A DNA stretch of 5,902 nt, taken from positions 1 through 5,902 of the forward strand of contig CAMHIH010000046.1 of the NCBI GenBank assembly GCA_946185175.1. The letters run 5' to 3'. The translations under genes were made by a program, and so were the position numbers. Position 1 is the first letter of the stretch. Each line of letters starts with the position of its first letter. This document shows, piece after piece, positions 1-5,902 of this stretch. The notes under the pieces are model-generated. The model had not been told where the DNA came from. It ran no database searches and worked only from the letters and a program-made list of their open reading frames with translations. The DNA comes from an uncultured Candidatus Saccharibacteria bacterium (GTDB lineage: Bacteria > Patescibacteriota > Saccharimonadia > Saccharimonadales > Saccharimonadaceae).

Positions 1-3000
1 TGTGGCGGCGCGCGGTATGGAAGATCGCGACCCGGCTTACGATAAGGAACGTTTTCATATTACTTTGCTTGCAATGAACGAGAAGGGTTTTGAAAACCTT
101 TGTCGCTTGATGACTGATGCGGAAGTACGGGGAAAATACTACAAGCCGCGCATCGACCACGAAATTATGGAAAAATACAACGAAGGCATTATCTGCTTAT
201 CCGGTTGTATGGGTTCGGAGATCTCGACGGCGATTCGCCACGATGATTTGGCTCGGGCGCGCAAGTTGATCGACTGGTATTCGAAGGTCTATGACGGGCG
301 ATTTTATTTGGAGATGCAGGATCATGGTCATCCTGATTCGCCAACGCATAATCCGGAGCAGATGAAGATTAATAATACCTTGATGGAATTATCGAAAGAA
401 ACGGGCTTGGATTTGGTAGTAACTTGCGATGCGCACTATTTGAAGAAAGAGGACCAGGACGCGCATGAGGTATTGTTGTGTGTGGGTACGGGTAGCAATA
501 TTTCCGACGAAAAACGCATGTCGTTGAAGGATTTCGATTTACATGTGATTCCACCAGATGAGTTAATTGAACGTTGGGGAAAGACTTGCCCGGAAGCAAT
601 TCGTAATACAAAGAAGATTGCCGACCGCTGTAATGTAAAGATTGATTTGGGCAGAATTTTGATTCCAAAGTTTCCGATTGATACAGGCGAGACGGAAAAG
701 GAGTTCTTGGATCGAATGGTGTTCCAAGGTTTGGCAGAGCGTTTCGGCTATCTTTCGAAAGAGGAAGCGAAGACAAAAACCGTTGCAGAAATTCGACCAT
801 TATTATCGAAGGAAATTTTGAATAGGATTGACTATGAGCTCGAGACCGTCGATAAGATGGGATATAACGGCTATTTCTTGATTGTGCAGGACTTTATCAA
901 CTGGGGTAAAGGACAAGGGATTATCTATGGCCCAGGTCGTGGTTCGGCGGCGGGTTCGTTGCTGGCTTATGCAATTCATATTACGGACTTGAATCCACTA
1001 GAGTATGATTTGCTCTTTGAGCGTTTCTTGAATCCGGATCGTATTTCGATGCCGGATATTGATACGGATATTCAGGATAACCGACGCGATGAAGTGATTG
1101 AATATTGTACGCAGAAATATGGCAAAGGTCGCGTGAGTAATATTGTAACCTTTGGTAAGATGATGGCAAAGAACGCGGTACGCGATGTGGCACGTGTGCT
1201 CGAAGTGCCATATGCAGAAGCGGATCGGATTGCAAAATTAGTACCAGATCCAGTAATGGGGCATCATGTAAAGCTGAAAGACGCAATCGTAAAAGAGCCA
1301 GATTTGAAAAACGAATACGAGACCAACCCGACCGCGAAGGAAGTGATTGATTTTGCGATGAAGCTCGAGGGTACAATTCGCTCGCACGGCGTACACGCTT
1401 GTGGTGTGGTGATTGCGCCAGATGATTTGGTGAAGTTTATGCCACTGGAAGTTTCGGCGAAAGGCCCACTTGCAACGCAGTATCCTGGTCCACAAGTTGA
1501 GGAGCTGGGGCTACTCAAGATGGACTTTTTGGGTCTATCTAATCTTTCGGTGATTCAGCAGGCGCTGCGAATTATTAAGAAAGTTCACGGCAAACAAATT
1601 GATATGAGTAAATTGCCGCTCGATGATGACAAAGTTTATGAATTGTTCCGTAGGGGCGATACGACGGGCGTATTCCAGTTTGAATCGCCGGGAATGAAGC
1701 GTTATTTACGCGAGTTACAGCCGACGGCGTTCGATGATTTGATTGCTATGAACGCACTTTATCGTCCGGGGCCGATGCAGTTTATCGAGAGCTTTATTAA
1801 ACGCAAACACGGCGAAGAACCAATTACCTATTTGCATCCTGGTCTCGAAAATTCATTGAAGAATACTTATGGTATTTTGATTTACCAGGAGCAGTTCATG
1901 CAGGCGTCGAAGGAATGGTGTGGCTTTACCGGCGGCCAAGCGGATACTTTGCGTAAGGCAGTGGGCAAGAAGAAAGTCGACTTGATGAACAAGATGAAGC
2001 CACTATTTATCGAGGGGGCAGTAAAGGTTGGTGGAGCAACGGAAGAGATTGCCGAAACATTCTGGAGTCAGCTGTTAGACTTTGCGAACTACTGCTTCAA
2101 CAAGAGTCACGCGGCGTGCTATGCATTGGTGGCGTATTGGACAGCCTATCTTAAGACTTATTATCCAGAAGCCTTTATGGCGGCGTTGATGACGGCGGAT
2201 ATGCGTTGGACGGATCGTCTCGCGATTGAGATGACCGAATGTAAGCGCATGGGTATTCAGGTGCTTGGTCCGGATATTAATGAATCTTATGCAGACTTTG
2301 CTACCGTAGGTAAATCGAAGACGATTCGCTTTGGTATTGCAGCAATTAAAGGTATGGGCAAAGCGCTAGCCGAAGAGGTGATTGATGAACGTGACAAAAA
2401 TGGTAAGTTCAAATCGGTCTGTGATTTTGCAAAGCGTGTATCTGGCGCAAAGTTCAATAAGAAGTGCTGGGAATCGGCGATTAAGACTGGTTGTTTTGAT
2501 AGTTTTGGCGATCGTAGTGACTTATTGTATAACCTAGAGAAAATTCAAGCTTACGGCAACAAGATGCAAAAGGATGTTGCATCAGGTCAGACGGACTTGT
2601 TTGGCGCAATGGGCGCAGTGGCGGAAGTGCCAGAAGTAGAAATCGTGCCAGCCCCAACAAAATATACTGATAAAGAGCAGCTGATGTGGGAGCGCGATTT
2701 GATGGGGCTTTATATTTCGGCACATCCATTAGATAAATATGAGACATATTTCCAAGAGCAGTGCATGCCGACAACTGAAATTAAGCCGAATCTTGACGGT
2801 GCAACGGTAATTGTGGGTGGCTTAGTGACGAATGTGCGTTCTTTAGTGACAAAAAGTGGCTCGAAGATGGCTTTTGTAAAAATTGAGGATAAGGTAGGGG
2901 AGATGGAGGTAATTGTCTTCCCGAAGCTCTACGAAACAATTGGCGCAAAACTCGTGCAGGATGCCGTAATTAAGGTTACTGGTAAAGTGAATGCAACAGA

Positions 3001-3475
3001 CCGTGACGGCAACAAGATTGACGAAGCAAAAGTGAATGCCGAAGAAGTCGTGGTTGTGACAGATGATGAATTGGAGTCATACGAATCGACTGGGGCAACT
3101 TTGAAGGTGCCAACAAAGGGTGTAGCGCAGAAGAAATATGGTAAATCGTCAGCTTCAAAAACATCGGGCGATTCTGTAAAAATGGGCAGTGGCGCGCCAA
3201 AGAAAACGACAACTTTCAAAACATCGGAAAGTGTCGTGGACGCCAAGCCGAAAAAGGCGCAAAAAATGTTCGTACGGATATTAGATCCAACGGATAAGAA
3301 TGGCTTAGTTAAATTGAAACAAATTTGTACTCAGCATCCTGGTTTATCTGAGGTGATTTTAGTGATTGGTCCGGATAAAAAAGCCATGCGAATGCCGTTT
3401 AGGTGTGAATTTGAAGATGCCTGGGTGGCAGAGCTGAAAGATGTGTTCTCGGAAGAGAATGTGGTAGTGAAATAA
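1..3475 (+). CDS. dnaE: DNA polymerase III alpha subunit (DnaE), 5'-truncated by window edge
   Basis: Replicative DNA polymerase, C family, which synthesises DNA in the replisome. 1157 residues are visible (numbered from the GTG at position 2). That GTG is not the start: the first residues already align inside the PHP domain, so about 90-100 residues lie upstream. Order: PHP remainder (1 to ~220, with SGC at 67-69 and CDAHY at 142-146); polymerase core with PGRGSAAGSL (311-320), PDIDTD (351-356, catalytic Asp352 and Asp354), HGVHACGVVIAP (462-473), KMDFLG (506-511, third catalytic Asp508), YRPGPM (587-592), YGILIYQEQ (623-631) and FNKSHAACYALV (699-710); helix-hairpin-helix region (~776-797); clamp motif QTDLF (863-867); OB fold (~933-980); Lys/Ser/Thr-rich linker (~1025-1085); C-terminal domain ending EENVVVK. 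The internal clamp motif and full C-terminal part separate it from error-prone DnaE2/ImuC; domain order separates it from PolC. No intein or frameshift. Identification is very secure. Confidence 0.97.
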   Translation, partial: VAARGMEDRDPAYDKERFHITLLAMNEKGFENLCRLMTDAEVRGKYYKPRIDHEIMEKYNEGIICLSGCMGSEISTAIRHDDLARARKLIDWYSKVYDGRFYLEMQDHGHPDSPTHNPEQMKINNTLMELSKETGLDLVVTCDAHYLKKEDQDAHEVLLCVGTGSNISDEKRMSLKDFDLHVIPPDELIERWGKTCPEAIRNTKKIADRCNVKIDLGRILIPKFPIDTGETEKEFLDRMVFQGLAERFGYLSKEEAKTKTVAEIRPLLSKEILNRIDYELETVDKMGYNGYFLIVQDFINWGKGQGIIYGPGRGSAAGSLLAYAIHITDLNPLEYDLLFERFLNPDRISMPDIDTDIQDNRRDEVIEYCTQKYGKGRVSNIVTFGKMMAKNAVRDVARVLEVPYAEADRIAKLVPDPVMGHHVKLKDAIVKEPDLKNEYETNPTAKEVIDFAMKLEGTIRSHGVHACGVVIAPDDLVKFMPLEVSAKGPLATQYPGPQVEELGLLKMDFLGLSNLSVIQQALRIIKKVHGKQIDMSKLPLDDDKVYELFRRGDTTGVFQFESPGMKRYLRELQPTAFDDLIAMNALYRPGPMQFIESFIKRKHGEEPITYLHPGLENSLKNTYGILIYQEQFMQASKEWCGFTGGQADTLRKAVGKKKVDLMNKMKPLFIEGAVKVGGATEEIAETFWSQLLDFANYCFNKSHAACYALVAYWTAYLKTYYPEAFMAALMTADMRWTDRLAIEMTECKRMGIQVLGPDINESYADFATVGKSKTIRFGIAAIKGMGKALAEEVIDERDKNGKFKSVCDFAKRVSGAKFNKKCWESAIKTGCFDSFGDRSDLLYNLEKIQAYGNKMQKDVASGQTDLFGAMGAVAEVPEVEIVPAPTKYTDKEQLMWERDLMGLYISAHPLDKYETYFQEQCMPTTEIKPNLDGATVIVGGLVTNVRSLVTKSGSKMAFVKIEDKVGEMEVIVFPKLYETIGAKLVQDAVIKVTGKVNATDRDGNKIDEAKVNAEEVVVVTDDELESYESTGATLKVPTKGVAQKKYGKSSASKTSGDSVKMGSGAPKKTTTFKTSESVVDAKPKKAQKMFVRILDPTDKNGLVKLKQICTQHPGLSEVILVIGPDKKAMRMPFRCEFEDAWVAELKDVFSEENVVVK
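2588..2602 (+). other. Internal beta-clamp-binding motif of DnaE (QTDLF)
   Basis: These five codons encode QTDLF, residues 863-867 of the visible protein. The motif sits between the helix-hairpin-helix region and the OB fold, the same place as QADMF in E. coli DnaE. It matches the bacterial clamp-binding consensus QLxLF closely. By family knowledge it docks the polymerase on the DnaN sliding clamp and gives processivity. Binding itself is inferred. Confidence 0.85.
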
Positions 3476-3502
3476 AAAAGGCGCCTTGATGGCGTCTTTT
3501 TT
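3474..3502. terminator. Intrinsic terminator shared by convergent dnaE and LOG-family gene
   Basis: Arms 3474-3485 and 3491-3502 pair over 12 bp around a 5-nt loop (TTGAT, 3486-3490). Six A-T pairs flank a GC-rich core. In the + transcript the only imperfect pair is a G-U wobble (3481 with 3495), and the hairpin leads into a run of six U, then G, then UUU, so it terminates dnaE well. In the - transcript the same position is an A-C mismatch, while a U-rich tract still follows, so it probably also stops the LOG operon, perhaps less efficiently. The first two bases of the hairpin are the last two of the dnaE TAA stop. The LOG stop codon lies only 7 nt beyond the T-run. Confidence 0.88.
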
Positions 3503-3509
3503 GTTTAAT

Positions 3510-4238
3510 TTAGATAATATATTTACTTTTACCGTGATCGTAGATGTTTTCGTAGATGCTGGGGTGGCCAATTTTGTTTGCCGCTTCGACCACTTCATCA
3601 ATATCATCGGTAATTCGATAGATTTTGCGGTCATTCGGAGCAATCGTTTTAATTGGTTGCATCTTAGTAGCAAAGAATCGATCAAGGGGTTTCCAGAATG
3701 ATTTCCCAATTAAGAACATTGGCATCTTTGGCATTTTGCCTTCTTGCATAAGAATGAGGATTTCGGAGAATTCGTCTAGTGTGCCGAAACCGCCAGGGAA
3801 GTAGACGTAGACTTTTGAAGCCATCGTAAGCATGACTTTACGCGCAAAGAAGTAATGAAACTCCATGGAATCTGTAACGTATGGGTTAATGTGTTGCTCG
3901 TGGGCAAGTTGGATGTTGAGGCCAATGGTTTTGCCGCCAGCTTCGTAGGCGCCTTTATTGGCGGCTTCCATGATACTTGGGCCGCCACCGGTAATGACAG
4001 TGTGCCCATTTTGGGCTAGTTTGCGACCAAGTTCTTCGGCGAGGCGACAATATTTGCCTTTTTCGGATAAACGAGCAGAACCGAAGATTGATACGCCTTG
4101 GGAAAAAGTGCGAAGCTTGGATAACCCTTGCTCGAGGTCTTTAGCATAAGCGAGAGAGCGACGTACGTCTTCTTTGTCTAATTTGTTTTGATTGATGGCG
4201 TCGAGCCAAACATTAATAATATCTTCGTTGTCTTTCAT
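3510..4238 (-). CDS. LOG-family (TIGR00730-type) Rossmann-fold protein, putative nucleotide 5'-monophosphate phosphoribohydrolase
   Basis: Cytosolic lysine-decarboxylase-like (LOG) protein of 242 residues. Characterised LOGs cleave cytokinin riboside 5'-monophosphates, and often AMP, to the free base and ribose 5-phosphate; bacterial homologues are often misannotated as lysine decarboxylases. Visible motifs: Rossmann start VSIFGSAR (49-56), nucleotide loop GGGPSIMEAANKGA (84-97), RK pair (133-134) and the family signature PGGFGTLDE (148-156) with the catalytic-type Glu156. The N-terminal ~45 residues are a charged, probably helical extension missing from short LOGs of ~180-195 residues, so it belongs to a longer subgroup. 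The ATG is preceded by AGGAG inside the end of the upstream kinase gene, 14 nt away, with only 5 nt between the two genes. It is the last gene of the - strand operon and stops just before the shared terminator. The family call is secure; the substrate is not known from sequence. Confidence 0.92.
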   Translation of the reverse strand: MKDNEDIINVWLDAINQNKLDKEDVRRSLAYAKDLEQGLSKLRTFSQGVSIFGSARLSEKGKYCRLAEELGRKLAQNGHTVITGGGPSIMEAANKGAYEAGGKTIGLNIQLAHEQHINPYVTDSMEFHYFFARKVMLTMASKVYVYFPGGFGTLDEFSEILILMQEGKMPKMPMFLIGKSFWKPLDRFFATKMQPIKTIAPNDRKIYRITDDIDEVVEAANKIGHPSIYENIYDHGKSKYII

Positions 4239-4243
4239 ATTTT

Positions 4244-5197
4244 TTAGTTAATCTCCTGCATAGGCATCGGATGTAATCGTTTGTGTTTGTTGATGATTCC
4301 AGCTTTGCTGCCGATTTGCTGTACGACAGAAGTTGAATTAGCGCTAGCGAAAATTAGGGATTCTTGGAGGCTTTTACCATCAGCAAAAGCAGCCAGGAAG
4401 CCTGAACCAAAAGCGTCGCCGGCGCCAGTGGAATCTTTCACTTTGACATCTTCGTAAATGCCTATACGCACAATGCGGCCTTCGGAGGCAGCAATGGCGC
4501 CTTGGTTTCCGTCAGTGATAATAACGGTCGGTACATAGCTAGATAGTTTACCGATTAATTCGGTAAGCGTGCGACCCTCGACAATTTGCTTGGCTTCGGA
4601 TTTGTTTACGAGTAAAACATCAACGTCGGAGAGCAGGCCGAGTAGTTTGCGTTTGGATTGAAGTTCGAGATTACCAGGATTGAACATAATTTTAGAATTC
4701 AATGCCTTGGCTTGGGCGAAAAGTTGGTCAAGAATATTCATGTTGCCGCGTAGAGTAGTAACATATAACCAATCTGGGTAGATACTGCGCAAATCTTTAG
4801 GATGAATGGTGTCAAATTTGGCGGATGCGCCACGGCAAGTTAGAATAGTGCGTTCGCCAGTTGGCGAGAGTAAAAGAACGGAATAGCCGGTGTGGATATT
4901 ATCGAGATAGTTGATATAGCTTGTATCGATGCCTTCGCGATCGAGTTTATCGATAATGGCGGCTCCGGCGGGATCGTTGGCGATGCAACCCATGAAAATA
5001 GATTCATGCTCGTTGCGAGCGAAAGTAGTAGCGGCGTTGGTTGCGCCACCGCCTACAGTGAACTTAACTTCATCGATATCAACCTTTGCGCCTAATTCGA
5101 GTTGGTTGAAAAAACCACGTTTGTTGGTGCCAAAATCATCGTGATCGATAAGATAGACGTCTTGAAGCGCAGCACCAATACTTACGATTCTTGCCAT
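4244..5197 (-). CDS. PfkB/ribokinase-family carbohydrate or nucleoside kinase
   Basis: ATP-dependent kinase of the ribokinase (PfkB) superfamily, 317 residues, the usual length. Members phosphorylate hydroxymethyl groups of sugars (ribose, fructose and others) or nucleosides. Evidence in order: beta strand IVSIGAALQDVYL (4-16); first signature VGGGATNAATTFAR (48-61); lid and substrate-side region with TGYSVLL (103-109) and GERTILTCRGAS (114-125); NPG (173-175); NKSEA (198-202), a position typical of the phosphate/Mg region; TDGNQGA (228-234); second signature DSTGAGDAFGSGFLAAF (255-271), with the GAGD anion hole and catalytic base Asp261. All core catalytic parts are intact. Start ATG lies 2 nt after the epimerase-like gene's stop, with AGGA 12 nt upstream. 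Context of pentose-phosphate and LOG genes favours ribose or a nucleoside as substrate, but ribokinase, adenosine/nucleoside kinase and fructokinase cannot be told apart here. Confidence 0.93.
   Translation of the reverse strand: MARIVSIGAALQDVYLIDHDDFGTNKRGFFNQLELGAKVDIDEVKFTVGGGATNAATTFARNEHESIFMGCIANDPAGAAIIDKLDREGIDTSYINYLDNIHTGYSVLLLSPTGERTILTCRGASAKFDTIHPKDLRSIYPDWLYVTTLRGNMNILDQLFAQAKALNSKIMFNPGNLELQSKRKLLGLLSDVDVLLVNKSEAKQIVEGRTLTELIGKLSSYVPTVIITDGNQGAIAASEGRIVRIGIYEDVKVKDSTGAGDAFGSGFLAAFADGKSLQESLIFASANSTSVVQQIGSKAGIINKHKRLHPMPMQEIN
4253..4257 (-). promoter_or_regulatory. Shine-Dalgarno-like AGGAG for the LOG-family gene
   Basis: Read on the - strand, AGGAG lies within the Gln-Glu codons near the end of the PfkB kinase gene. 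It is separated from the LOG ATG by 14 nt, which include the kinase stop codon and an A-rich tract. The spacing is longer than the usual 5-9 nt. With a 5-nt intergenic gap, translation is probably coupled to termination of the kinase. Use of this site is inferred. Confidence 0.55.
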
Positions 5198-5199
5198 TT

Positions 5200-5850
5200 T
5201 TAAATTGGGTCCTGATTTTCAGTTTCTTTATTCATTTGATCGAAATATTCTTGCTTGTTTTCGGCGCGCATTAGGGCACCACCAACATTAATAACGCCGA
5301 CGCCAGCTTGAGCGATGTAGTGAATATTTTCGAGATTTGCGCCACCATCCCAGCCAACTTCAATTGATGGGTTTATGGCTTTGATGAGAGCGACTTTTTC
5401 GAGAAGTAATAAATCGGCTTGACCGCCTTGCCTGCCGAGTTCGCCGGAGAAAATGAGGGCGTGATCGGCGGCGCTGAGAATTGCCTTGATGCTTCCTGGA
5501 AAAACGCTTTTAATAATTGCGACACCGACTTTGATTTCGTGTTCTTTAAGCTGATCAAAAATCGGTAACAAATCTTCGTTTGCCTCGGCATGAAGGATGA
5601 CCATATCCGGATGCAATTTTATGAGCATCTCTAGATGTTGAGATGGGACGGCGGTCATCATATGAATGTCAACCGACCAACCACGTGGCCACCAAACTGC
5701 CGATTCAGCAATGGTACGGTTTTGGGTGAGCGTACCATCGGAGACATCGATATGGGCGCGCTTAGTAAAACCGTAATAATCCTTAACGATTTGCTTATAT
5801 TCGGTTGGGTTTTGGCTTAAGATTGCCGGTGAAATGGTTACAATTGCCAT
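5200..5850 (-). CDS. Ribulose-phosphate 3-epimerase-like TIM-barrel protein (divergent)
   Basis: 216-residue protein of the ribulose-phosphate 3-epimerase family, the normal size; Rpe interconverts ribulose 5-phosphate and xylulose 5-phosphate in the cytosolic pentose phosphate pathway. Conserved: SPAIL (7-11), HIDVSDG (33-39), DIHMM (61-65), HAEA (87-90) and WDGG (167-170). These supply the expected metal and acid/base residues His33, Asp35, His63 and Asp168. Divergent: the family phosphate loop, normally [ST]VxPGFGGQ, reads SGELGRQGGQ (135-144), about one residue longer and without the Pro-Gly; the second phosphate motif, usually GSA, is GGA (190-192); and the VPN..(F/I)GP segment after the first Asp motif is QNRTIAES (43-50). 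It may be a lineage-specific Rpe or act on another sugar phosphate. The ATG overlaps the preceding gene's TAA by one base (TAATG), with weak GGAT 8 nt upstream. The kinase gene follows after 2 nt. Confidence 0.85.
   Translation of the reverse strand: MAIVTISPAILSQNPTEYKQIVKDYYGFTKRAHIDVSDGTLTQNRTIAESAVWWPRGWSVDIHMMTAVPSQHLEMLIKLHPDMVILHAEANEDLLPIFDQLKEHEIKVGVAIIKSVFPGSIKAILSAADHALIFSGELGRQGGQADLLLLEKVALIKAINPSIEVGWDGGANLENIHYIAQAGVGVINVGGALMRAENKQEYFDQMNKETENQDPI
5210..5213 (-). promoter_or_regulatory. Shine-Dalgarno-like AGGA for the PfkB kinase gene
   Basis: On the - strand AGGA occurs within the last codons of the epimerase-like gene, 12 nt before the kinase ATG. Spacing is again long, and the epimerase stop codon lies between the two. 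With a 2-nt gap, reinitiation by terminating ribosomes is a likely alternative or supplement. The motif is short, so chance occurrence cannot be excluded. Confidence 0.4.
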
Positions 5851-5902
5851 TAGATTTCATCCAACTTTTGATTACGACGTTTGTATTTTTCGTCAGGCAG
5901 GG
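5850..5902 (-). CDS. C-terminal end of an upstream gene, possibly ribose-5-phosphate isomerase B
   Basis: Reading the - strand in from the right edge, an open frame gives 16 residues, LPDEKYKRRNQKLDEI, then TAA. The TAA shares its last A with the ATG of the epimerase-like gene (TAATG), a typical coupled operon junction, which is the main reason to take this as a true coding end. The tail resembles the end of RpiB proteins, where a pattern like GGRHxRRVxKIxxI closes the chain: here KYKRR followed by KLDEI falls in the same register. RpiB interconverts ribose 5-phosphate and ribulose 5-phosphate, so it would fit directly upstream of an Rpe-like gene. With 16 residues this is a suggestion only; that something is encoded here is fairly sure, its identity is not. 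Confidence 0.5.
   Translation of the reverse strand, partial: LPDEKYKRRNQKLDEI

Noticed and set aside
2..4. GTG at position 2 as the start codon of dnaE
   Set aside because: The residues that follow align inside the PHP domain of other DnaE proteins, about 90-100 residues from the true N-terminus. The frame is simply cut by the window edge.
369..1518. Several - strand open frames of 84-143 codons opposite dnaE
   Set aside because: They are antisense shadows of a highly conserved coding region, overlap each other and have compositions unlike real proteins.
3189..3198. GGCGCGCC palindrome in the dnaE linker as a regulatory site
   Set aside because: A single short palindrome inside coding sequence, explained by Gly-Ala-Pro codons; no repeated copies elsewhere in the window were noticed.
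1..3475. Intein, frameshift or error-prone DnaE2 (ImuC) identity for the polymerase gene
   Set aside because: The polymerase motifs run without interruption, and the clamp motif, OB fold and C-terminal domain of a replicative DnaE are all present.
3486..3701. 71-codon + strand open frame opposite the LOG gene
   Set aside because: It lies antisense to a well-supported LOG-family gene, starts inside the terminator loop and shows no recognisable motif.
3958..4149. 63-codon + strand frame within the LOG gene region
   Set aside because: Antisense to conserved LOG motifs, with no ribosome binding site or protein motif to support it.
3510..4238. Lysine decarboxylase function for the LOG-family gene
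   Set aside because: PGGFGTLDE and GGGPSIMEA are LOG signatures; the family is not PLP-dependent and the decarboxylase name is a historical misannotation.
1..5902. CRISPR array, tRNA/rRNA gene, insertion sequence, riboswitch or origin
   Set aside because: Coding sequence covers nearly the whole window, the largest non-coding gap is 34 nt, and no spaced repeats, inverted terminal repeats or cloverleaf were seen by eye.

Overview
The window looks like compact bacterial housekeeping DNA with almost no non-coding sequence and a GC content in the mid-40s percent (rough sampling, not a full count). Gene content, the style of the replicative polymerase and the tight packing suggest a Patescibacteria/CPR genome, possibly Saccharibacteria. 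This is inference from family resemblance. What the sequence shows is that the long genes have no in-frame TGA, so there is no sign of the TGA=Gly code of Gracilibacteria/Absconditabacteria. All five visible stop codons are TAA.

Layout: positions 1-3475 (+ strand) hold most of dnaE, the replicative DNA polymerase III alpha subunit. It is cut by the left edge and lacks roughly its first 90-100 residues. A hairpin and T-run at 3474-3502 follows immediately and shares its first bases with the dnaE stop codon. On the - strand, reading from the right edge towards dnaE, lies a tightly packed convergent operon: the last 16 codons of an unidentified gene (possibly rpiB), a divergent ribulose-phosphate 3-epimerase-like protein, a PfkB-family sugar/nucleoside kinase and a LOG-family (TIGR00730-type) nucleotide phosphoribohydrolase-like protein. 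Junctions are 1 nt overlap (TAATG), 2 nt and 5 nt, so one transcript with coupled translation is likely. No stretch above 34 nt lacks a gene. The operon promoter and the dnaE start lie outside the window.

Working together: dnaE is part of the replisome and is linked to the others only by sharing the terminator. The four - strand genes make sense together around pentose phosphates. LOG-type enzymes release ribose 5-phosphate from nucleoside monophosphates, RpiB and Rpe interconvert pentose 5-phosphates, and PfkB kinases phosphorylate ribose-like sugars or nucleosides. I infer a small ribose/nucleotide salvage module feeding the non-oxidative pentose phosphate pathway. I found no mobile element, CRISPR array, RNA gene or clearly novel system. 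The most interesting points are the altered phosphate-binding loop of the epimerase-like protein and the composition of the operon.
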